Source: Gammaproteobacteria bacterium (GTDB lineage Bacteria; Pseudomonadota; Gammaproteobacteria; Steroidobacterales; Steroidobacteraceae). Taken from it: a DNA stretch of 16,391 nucleotides. Made by a program: the position numbers and the translations under genes. The stretch's first letter is position 1. Each line of letters opens with the position of its first letter. Below the pieces are notes generated by a model. That model was not told where the DNA came from. It made no database searches and worked only from the letters and a program-made list of their open reading frames with translations. The DNA lies in assembly GCA_030043215.1 (NCBI GenBank), contig JASHYG010000028.1, positions 1 through 16,391 of the forward strand, in the 5' to 3' direction. Of this stretch, positions 6,871-12,441 are shown piece after piece.

Positions 6871-8622
6871 ATGCTCCGCATGCCGTCACTCGCGAGACCC
6901 CGAGCGCCGAACCTCCTCACGCTTCGTGGGCTCGCGGGCCGGGTCTTCCTCATGCTGGCCTCAGTTCTTTGCGCGCAGGCTCGATCGCACGACAGCGTCG
7001 CCGAGGCACTGCAAAGCGCGCTCGATGAGGTGACCCAGACACGCTGCATGACCCTGGCGGCTGAACGGCCGGGGCGCGGAGCGGGGTCTCAGCCTGCGTG
7101 TTCCGACGCGAATGACCTTCGGGTGCGGCAGGCATTGGGTAGGCTTTATCCTCGCGACCGGGCGGCTCTGCTGTGGAGCGGGGATGGTCGTCCGACTGAC
7201 TCCGCTGCCGCGGTGCTGCTGCAACTGAGGTCGGCGGATGCCTATGGGTTGCGCCGCGAGGACTACGCGCAGGTTCCGATTCGGGAGCCGAGGCGCTTCC
7301 TCGGTGATGGTGAGCTGCACGATCGGGCGGAGTTCGACGTGCACCTCTCGGTGGCTGTGTTGCGGTTCGTCGCGGATCTGCATTACGGGCGCGTGGATCC
7401 GCGGCAGGTCGGCCTTGAGCTCGCAAGCGCCCGCAAGACGCTCGACCTTGCGGCCGTCGCTCGTCGGCTTGCGAGCGCGACGGATGTGGTTCCCGTCGTC
7501 GAGTCGGTCGAGCCGCAGTTCTATCACTACCGGCTGCTCGAGCAGGCGCTGACGCACTACCGTGTCCTTGCGAGTAGGCCGGATCTCACCCGGCTGCCTC
7601 CTCTGACGGGTCGCCTCGAGCTCGGTGACGCCTATTACGGTGCGGCAGCACTGCGTCGGTTGCTCGCGGCGCTTGGAGATCTTCCCGCTGCCAGTGCCTC
7701 GAATTCCGCTCAGACGCTCGATGGGGCGCTCGTGGCGGCGCTCCGCCGCTTCCAAGCCCGACATGGACTCGAGGCCGACGGAGTGCTCGGTCGGGCGACT
7801 TTTGCGGCGCTGACGACGCCCCTCGGCCATCGCGTGCGACAGATCGAGCTCACGCTCGAGCGCTGGCGGTGGCTACCTAGCTTCGACACCCCGCCGATCA
7901 TCGTCAACATCCCGGAGTTTCGGTTGTTCGCTTTCCGTTCGACGGTGGACCGCAAGGCCGACATCCTGCAGATGGACGTGATCGTCGGCCAGACCTTTCC
8001 GAAGCTGCGGACACCGGTCTTCGCCGCCGATCTCCGCTACGTCATCTTTCGCCCGTACTGGGACGTGCCCTCGAGCATCACGCGACGCGAGATCCTGCCG
8101 GCCCTGCGTGCCGACCCCGGCTACCTCGAAGCGCAACATTTCGAGATCGTCCGCGGTGAGAGCGATGCGGCACAGCCCCTGCCCGCGACGCCGGGAAATC
8201 TCCGCGCGCTCGCCGAGGGGCGGCTGCGGGTACGTCAAAGACCTGGACCCGATAACGCACTCGGCCTCATCAAGTTCGTGCTGCCCAACCCCTACGATGT
8301 GTATCTACACTCAACCCCCGCGCACCGGTTATTCGGCGAGTCACGCCGCGCCTTCAGCCACGGGTGCGTCCGTGTGAGCGACCCCGTCGCTCTCGCCGAG
8401 CAGGTGCTCCGCAATGCACGCGGCGACTGGACGCGCGAGGCGATCGAGGCAGCGATGAACGGATCGACGACGCAGCGCGTGAGCCTCGTGAGCCCGATCC
8501 ATGTCTTCATTCTGTACGGCACGGTGCTCGCGACCGAGTCGGGCGACGTGCTCTTTTTCGAAGACCTCTACGGGGAGGACAAGAAGCTTGAAAGGTTGCT
8601 CGGCCTCGGGCCGGCGATCTGA
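6871..8622 (+). CDS. L,D-transpeptidase, LdtD/YcbB-like (YkuD domain)
   Basis: A 583-residue exported enzyme that should form 3-3 (mDap-mDap) cross-links in peptidoglycan in the periplasm. An N-terminal basic and hydrophobic stretch (about 20-37) is a likely signal peptide. A scaffold region follows (about 80-275), then a peptidoglycan-binding repeat (LRRFQARHGLEADGVLGRAT, 291-310). The YkuD domain is split by a lid insert, from IIVNIPEFRLF (343-353) to the active site H480STP and SHGCVRV (496-502, nucleophile Cys499, His497). Length and order match LdtD/YcbB (about 615 residues in E. coli). The start is uncertain: 6871 gives the longest signal peptide, while ATG 6880 is better placed relative to GAGAG at 6865-6869. 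It follows ppk2 by 64 bases on the same strand and may share its transcript. A MepK-like peptidase gene lies convergent, 15 bases away. Confidence 0.9.
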   Translation: MLRMPSLARPRAPNLLTLRGLAGRVFLMLASVLCAQARSHDSVAEALQSALDEVTQTRCMTLAAERPGRGAGSQPACSDANDLRVRQALGRLYPRDRAALLWSGDGRPTDSAAAVLLQLRSADAYGLRREDYAQVPIREPRRFLGDGELHDRAEFDVHLSVAVLRFVADLHYGRVDPRQVGLELASARKTLDLAAVARRLASATDVVPVVESVEPQFYHYRLLEQALTHYRVLASRPDLTRLPPLTGRLELGDAYYGAAALRRLLAALGDLPAASASNSAQTLDGALVAALRRFQARHGLEADGVLGRATFAALTTPLGHRVRQIELTLERWRWLPSFDTPPIIVNIPEFRLFAFRSTVDRKADILQMDVIVGQTFPKLRTPVFAADLRYVIFRPYWDVPSSITRREILPALRADPGYLEAQHFEIVRGESDAAQPLPATPGNLRALAEGRLRVRQRPGPDNALGLIKFVLPNPYDVYLHSTPAHRLFGESRRAFSHGCVRVSDPVALAEQVLRNARGDWTREAIEAAMNGSTTQRVSLVSPIHVFILYGTVLATESGDVLFFEDLYGEDKKLERLLGLGPAI

Positions 8623-8637
8623 GCGCAGGCGCGAGGC

Positions 8638-9192
8638 CTACCAGTAGCGCACCCGGCCGTTGTCGAGGTGCACGAAGTCCGAGGCGGCATAATAGCCCAC
8701 CCCGCCGCGGCGCATGCCCCGAGCGACATCGTGGAGCGTGACGGTCGAGAATCCGGCGAGCCGCACATCGATGGCGCGACCCTCCATGTGCAGGCTATGC
8801 GGCGAGACCCCGCTCGAGCATCTGCGCAGCGCCTCGTTGGTCTTCGGCGAGCGATATCCGCTGATCACCTCGAATGGCTGGTCGTGCTCGATGAGCGTTC
8901 GCAGATCGAAGAGGATGTCGAGCAGGGCGGGATCGATCGGGTGCAGGTCACCGGTGCGAAAGTCCCGCAGCAGGTGATTCACGCGGTCGAGCTCCTGCGC
9001 CACGTAGGCCCCGTCCTGAAAGTAGACGGTCGAGAGTCTCTCGCCGGTGTGGGTGTGAACGAAGGAGAGTGAGCGTTGCTCGACTAGGGCGCCCCAGGCT
9101 TTACCCACGGGCCCCAGAGCCGCCGCCGCGCATAGCGTTCCGCGCAGGAACTGACGGCGGTCGTTGCGCCCGCCGCCGTGCCGTGTGTCCAT
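8638..9192 (-). CDS. MepK/YcbK-like murein endopeptidase (M15/DUF882), Tat-exported
   Basis: A 184-residue protein close in length to E. coli YcbK/MepK (182), a zinc peptidase that cleaves 3-3 cross-links. Residues 10-34 form a twin-arginine signal (NDRRQFLRG followed by an Ala-rich hydrophobic stretch), as in many DUF882 proteins. The metallopeptidase core shows VISGYRSPKTN (109-119), SLHMEGRAID (133-142, zinc ligands His135 and Asp142) and GVGYYAASDFVHLDNG (164-179, His175). The start at 9192 gives a normal Tat peptide, with GAGGG further upstream; an extension to 9279 adds 29 residues before the RR motif. In E. coli ycbK lies beside ycbB on the same strand. Here the same partners are adjacent but convergent. 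The CBS-C gene lies 144 bases upstream on the same strand, so it may have its own promoter or be a distal operon gene. Confidence 0.9.
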   Translation of the reverse strand: MDTRHGGGRNDRRQFLRGTLCAAAALGPVGKAWGALVEQRSLSFVHTHTGERLSTVYFQDGAYVAQELDRVNHLLRDFRTGDLHPIDPALLDILFDLRTLIEHDQPFEVISGYRSPKTNEALRRCSSGVSPHSLHMEGRAIDVRLAGFSTVTLHDVARGMRRGGVGYYAASDFVHLDNGRVRYW

Positions 9193-9336
9193 TGGGAAAA
9201 ATCCCTCGCGATCTCGCATCATCGAATCGGGGGTGCAGGATAGCGCGCACGGACGGCGCGCGAACAGATCGTGGATCACACGGCGCCGGAGCCGCTCTAC
9301 CGGCGTGGCGGAAGGGTTATGTCAAACAGCCGCCGT

Positions 9337-9792
9337 TCAGGCGCGCAGTACGCCCTCGATGTGTTGCTCGTTGCGAATGGCACCTGCGACTTCTTGAATC
9401 TCGCTCGCCAGATTGTCGATCACGTCGTCGAGCGACAGCACGCCTGTGAGCTCGCCGCGGCTATCGACGACAGGTAGGCGTCGCACGCCCGACCGGTGCA
9501 TTGTCTGCAGGGCGCTCCTCACCGAGTCGGTCTCGCCCACTGTGATCGGCTGCGTGTTCATGACGTCGCCCGCGGTAAGGGCTCGAGGGTCGACCTCCTG
9601 CGCCAACACCTCCATGACCAAATCCCGGTCGGTGAGCACACCGATGGGTCTTGCGCCGGAGCCGGAGGCGCTAGGCTCGACGACGATCACATAGCCCACG
9701 TGCTCCTCGCGCATTCGGCGCGCGACCACCGTGAGATCCTCCCCGGGCTGCGCCGTCACAGCCCGGGGCCGACAGAGTTTTCCGACATTCAT
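9337..9792 (-). CDS. CBS-pair (Bateman) protein C
   Basis: A 151-residue protein of two CBS motifs. The first carries IGVLTDRDLVMEVLAQE (50-66); the second carries SGVRRLPVVDSRG (101-113) and LSLDDVIDNLA (119-129). It is very similar to the gene just upstream (CBS-D), sharing DRD-V-EVLAQE-DP-ALT, so the two look like a tandem duplication. The start at 9792 (MNVGKL) has GAGAGGAG about nine bases upstream and aligns with the other CBS proteins; the longer reading to 9825 has no support. It lies 34 bases downstream of CBS-D and is probably the third cistron after pfkA and CBS-D. The likely role is nucleotide sensing for an unidentified partner; phosphofructokinase is the nearest candidate (inference). 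Confidence 0.88.
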   Translation of the reverse strand: MNVGKLCRPRAVTAQPGEDLTVVARRMREEHVGYVIVVEPSASGSGARPIGVLTDRDLVMEVLAQEVDPRALTAGDVMNTQPITVGETDSVRSALQTMHRSGVRRLPVVDSRGELTGVLSLDDVIDNLASEIQEVAGAIRNEQHIEGVLRA

Positions 9793-9825
9793 GGAATCAC
9801 GCTCCTCTCTGAAGTGCGACCGCAC

Positions 9826-10275
9826 TCATCGGCGCGAGCGATGCTCGCGACCCTGCTCCCGGTCGATGATATCGACCAACTTGTTCGCGTCGGCAGCGAG
9901 TCCTCTCAGCAGGTCGTCGAGACAGACGATTCCCACGAGTGTGCGGTTCGAGCCGACGACGGGGATGCGACGTACGCCGTTTAGCTTCATCCGCTCGACG
10001 GCGTCGGAGGCATCCTCGAGCGCATTGGCGATGACGACCGGCCGATGCATGATCTCTCGTACCGTGAGCGCCGCCGGATCGCGCTCCTGCGCGAGCACCT
10101 CGACGACGATGTCCCGGTCGGTGACCATGCCCAGGGGCACCTGATCGCTGTCGGCCTCATCGATCACGACGAGGTCGCCGACGTGATGCTCACGCATGAG
10201 CCGGGCGGCACCGAGCACACTGGTGCCGGGACGGCAATGGATGACATCAGGGGTGCAGATGTCTTTCAGTAACAC
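9826..10275 (-). CDS. CBS-pair (Bateman) protein D, GTG start
   Basis: A 149-residue stand-alone CBS-pair protein. The first motif has LGMVTDRDIVVEVLAQE (48-64) and the second NGVRRIPVVGSNR (99-111) with GIVCLDDLLRGLA (115-127). The start codon is GTG at 10273-10275, supported by GAGGAG eight bases upstream; no ATG gives a sensible N-terminus. It begins 46 bases after the pfkA stop on the same strand, and CBS-C follows 34 bases later, so pfkA-CBS-D-CBS-C is probably one transcript. A short inverted repeat (CTGTG-TCG-CACAG, 10300-10312) lies in the gap after pfkA without a T-run. CBS proteins of this form usually bind adenosine ligands; the ligand and partner here are unknown. Confidence 0.88.
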   Translation of the reverse strand: MLLKDICTPDVIHCRPGTSVLGAARLMREHHVGDLVVIDEADSDQVPLGMVTDRDIVVEVLAQERDPAALTVREIMHRPVVIANALEDASDAVERMKLNGVRRIPVVGSNRTLVGIVCLDDLLRGLAADANKLVDIIDREQGREHRSRR

Positions 10276-10321
10276 GTGCGTTTCTCCTCGAGCAAATGAC
10301 TGTGTCGCACAGCGGTCGTCC

Positions 10322-11293
10322 TCATTGAGCGAGCGTGCGGGCGAGACTCATGAGCCGCTCATCGAGGGGCTTGGGAGCGTCTATCACCTCGGCGAGCGAG
10401 CTCGAGGTGACCTGTCCCTTCACGATGCCGAGCAGAATGCCATGCACACCGGCGTGCAGATGCTCCACGGCCGCAGCACCGAGCAGCGAGGCGCTCAGCC
10501 GATCGAATACGCAGGGAGCGCCGCCCCGCTGGATGTGGCCGAGCTTGGTGACGCGCAGCTCAAATCCGAGCCGTTCGTGATGCGCGGTGAAATACCTCTC
10601 GAGAGCATCTGCGTTGTGCACCGCGCCTTCGGCGACGACCACGATCGCATGGCTCTTGCCTCGTTCATAGGCGGCACGCACGGCGGTGGCGATGTCCTCG
10701 GGGCATTGCTCGACCTCGGGAATCACGATCGCCTCGGCTCCCCCGGTGAGTCCGGCGACTAGGGCGAGATAGCCGCACCTGCGGCCCATGAGCTCGACCA
10801 GGAACACCCTACCGTGCGCCGAGGCGGTCACACGCAATCGATCGATCGCCTCGAGCGCCACATCGAGGGCGGTCGTGGATCCGATCGTCGCGTCCGATCC
10901 GGGCAGATCGTTATCGATCGTCGAGGCAACCCCCAGCACCTCGACGCCGCGAGAGGAAAGTGCCGCCGCACCGCGCTGCGAACCGTTCCCCCCGATAACG
11001 ATGAGCCCGGTGATGTCGCGCTCTTGAAGTCGGCGAGCTGCCGTCGCCTGGCCCGCCTCGGTCAGGAATTGCGGTGAACGGCTGGTACCGAGCACGGTGC
11101 CTCCCTGGTCGATGATTCCTCCCACGTCGCGGGGTCCGAGCCTCGTGAAGTCCCCCGCGATGAGGCCCACATAGCCGTGCTTGACGCCGAAAACCTCAAG
11201 ACCGAGGGAAGCCCCCATCCGCACGACGGCGCGGATAGCCGCGTTCATCCCGGGTGCGTCGCCGCCACTTGTGAGGACCGCCACACGCTTCAT
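10322..11293 (-). CDS. pfkA: 6-phosphofructokinase, PfkA family
   Basis: A 323-residue enzyme almost the length of E. coli PfkA (320). It phosphorylates fructose 6-phosphate to the 1,6-bisphosphate, the committing step of glycolysis. Motifs are SGGDAPGMNAAIRA (9-22), GTSRSPQF (69-76), TIDNDLPGSDATIG (125-138, catalytic Asp127), MGRRCGY (169-175) and LGHIQRGG (251-258). The phosphate-donor site reads GGNGS (101-105). Gly104 argues for ATP rather than pyrophosphate as donor, but position 103, Asp in E. coli and a Mg2+ ligand, is Asn, and position 124 is Ser rather than the usual Gly or Lys. The donor is therefore not settled by sequence. The start at 11293 (MKRVAVLTSGGD) is fixed by the family N-terminus; the Shine-Dalgarno is weak. 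CBS-D and CBS-C follow closely on the same strand. Confidence 0.93.
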   Translation of the reverse strand: MKRVAVLTSGGDAPGMNAAIRAVVRMGASLGLEVFGVKHGYVGLIAGDFTRLGPRDVGGIIDQGGTVLGTSRSPQFLTEAGQATAARRLQERDITGLIVIGGNGSQRGAAALSSRGVEVLGVASTIDNDLPGSDATIGSTTALDVALEAIDRLRVTASAHGRVFLVELMGRRCGYLALVAGLTGGAEAIVIPEVEQCPEDIATAVRAAYERGKSHAIVVVAEGAVHNADALERYFTAHHERLGFELRVTKLGHIQRGGAPCVFDRLSASLLGAAAVEHLHAGVHGILLGIVKGQVTSSSLAEVIDAPKPLDERLMSLARTLAQ

Positions 11294-11414
11294 TTCGGAT
11301 TCGCCGCCGCAATCTGATGATGGCGAGGCCATCGTGGACCACCGGCAAGACCGCGACCATACGGAATTGTCGCAGTCTTCTCGTTGGAGAACCGTACGCG
11401 GCCGTACCGAGGTG
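11294..11414. promoter_or_regulatory. Spacer between the DUF2934 gene and pfkA
   Basis: These 121 bases separate two minus-strand genes and are long enough for a pfkA promoter. A small inverted repeat, GTACG-CGGC-CGTAC, lies at 11394-11407, just past the DUF2934 stop. It lacks a T-run, so it is at best a weak terminator or an operator candidate. I find no clear promoter boxes. Confidence 0.3.
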
Positions 11415-11723
11415 CTAGAGAGAGTGGCGCTGCGGCGCCGCTCGCGTGGCGATCCAGTCGTCGATCTCGTGCTCCGCAGCGAGCCAGTCTTCGAGCTCGT
11501 GGCCCGGCTCGAACCCACGGCACTCGGCGCGCAGGTAGGCGGCGGTACGGATCATGTCCTCCCGTGCAATGGCATCGAGAGGCGCCTCGCCGCGCTCCAC
11601 TTTCTCGGGCATCCACGGAGCGCCGCTCGCAAGACTTCGAGCGATTGCATCAGTCGCCCGAGGAGGAGCGGCGCTGTCCGTTGGTTTCGGGATTCGGTTG
11701 GAACGAACATGCAATGTCGCCAT
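11415..11723 (-). CDS. DUF2934 domain protein
   Basis: A 102-residue soluble protein. The C-terminal part (EDMIRTAAYLRAEC, then FEPGHELEDWLAAEHEID, 55-88) fits DUF2934, a short helical domain with the pattern I-x-A-Y-x2-x-x2-R-G-x5-DW-x2-A-E. Its function is unknown. The N-terminal half is Pro/Ala/Arg-rich and probably disordered. The start at 11723 (MATLHV) is fixed by GGAGG five bases upstream (11729-11733); a longer reading to 11765 is less likely. It lies 66 bases downstream of the hsp20 gene on the same strand, so it is probably co-expressed with the chaperone under stress. The family call rests on pattern memory. Confidence 0.75.
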   Translation of the reverse strand: MATLHVRSNRIPKPTDSAAPPRATDAIARSLASGAPWMPEKVERGEAPLDAIAREDMIRTAAYLRAECRGFEPGHELEDWLAAEHEIDDWIATRAAPQRHSL

Positions 11724-11789
11724 GGGGACCTCCAGGATCACGGCTCGGACGGTTGCAACGAACATGACCGCCCGAACCGCGAGGCCGCA

Positions 11790-12230
11790 CTACTGCACCT
11801 TGATCTCGATCTGCTTTGGTTTCTCGATCGTCTTCTTCGGAATATGGATAGTGAGTACGCCCTCCTGGCTCTCGCAGCGAATGGCGTTCACGTCGACGTT
11901 CTGCGGTAAGGAGAACTGACGGGTGAACGTGCCGTGGAAGCTCTCGATGCGGTGGTACTTCTCGCCCTTGTCCTCGTTACTCTGCTTGCGCTCACCCTCG
12001 ATGGTGAGCAGCCCAGCATGAACGGTGACCTTCACGTCCTCTTTCTTGACGGCCGGCAGTTCTGCGCGAACCAGATACTCCTTATCGGTCTCGCTGATGT
12101 CGGCGGAAGGAGACCACTGGAGCTTCGCCTCCCCGCCATCGTCCAGAGCGAGCCGCCGCAAAGCGAGTGAGCGGGGTAGGTTGAGAAGACTCTCGAAGTC
12201 ACCGAACGGATCCCATCGAACCAGACTCAT
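11790..12230 (-). CDS. Small heat-shock protein, Hsp20/alpha-crystallin family
   Basis: A 146-residue ATP-independent holdase chaperone that binds unfolding proteins in the cytosol. A short N-terminal arm (SLVRWDPFGDFESLLNL, 2-18) is followed by the alpha-crystallin domain (about 38-133: ADISETDKEYLVRAELP, then the closing GVLTIHIPK at 124-132). The C-terminal tail has the oligomer-anchoring I-x-I motif (IEIKV, 141-145). The WDPF opening is typical of bacterial class A Hsp20. The start at 12230 is set by GAGGAGG eight bases upstream (12239-12245). I see no sigma-32 promoter or ROSE-like element in the 211 bases before it. The DUF2934 gene follows on the same strand, and the acyl-CoA ligase gene is divergent. 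Confidence 0.95.
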   Translation of the reverse strand: MSLVRWDPFGDFESLLNLPRSLALRRLALDDGGEAKLQWSPSADISETDKEYLVRAELPAVKKEDVKVTVHAGLLTIEGERKQSNEDKGEKYHRIESFHGTFTRQFSLPQNVDVNAIRCESQEGVLTIHIPKKTIEKPKQIEIKVQ

Positions 12231-12441
12231 GATCGCGTCCTCCTCTTGATAGTGCGCCGTGCGGGCGCGGAACATTCACCGCAACTGTGAGCACCCGCCC
12301 GAGCCCGTGCCAGTCGTGTATCTACGTATCCGCCGGCCTCGGTGGCTCGTCATCCGTGATGGGTACGTACATGTGCGCAGGCACTCATCCGGCACTCCGG
12401 TTACGATTTGAGCCTTGGTATCACGGAGGACGGACGATCGG
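12231..12441. promoter_or_regulatory. Divergent control region between hsp20 and the acyl-CoA ligase gene
   Basis: These 211 bases must hold promoters for both neighbours. On neither strand do I see a good sigma-70, sigma-32 or sigma-54 promoter. Short palindromes such as GTACGTAC (near 12363-12370) and CATC-CGT-GATG are present but not convincing. The Shine-Dalgarno sites GAGGAGG (12239-12245, minus) and GGAGGA (12425-12430, plus) lie at its ends. Confidence 0.4.

Noticed and set aside
6961..7830. A 289-residue minus-strand frame opposite the L,D-transpeptidase
   Set aside because: The plus-strand frame has the catalytic YkuD and peptidoglycan-binding motifs; this one has none.
8668..9072. 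A 134-residue plus-strand frame opposite the MepK-like gene
   Set aside because: The minus-strand reading has a Tat signal and zinc-ligand motifs, so this is a shadow.
9320..9325. A TTGACA-like -35 box (minus strand) upstream of the MepK-like gene
   Set aside because: No acceptable -10 box lies 16-18 bases away, so it does not make a promoter on its own.
10300..10312. CTGTG-TCG-CACAG after pfkA as a terminator or operator
   Set aside because: The stem is 5 bp, there is no T-run, and the next gene is close enough to be co-transcribed.
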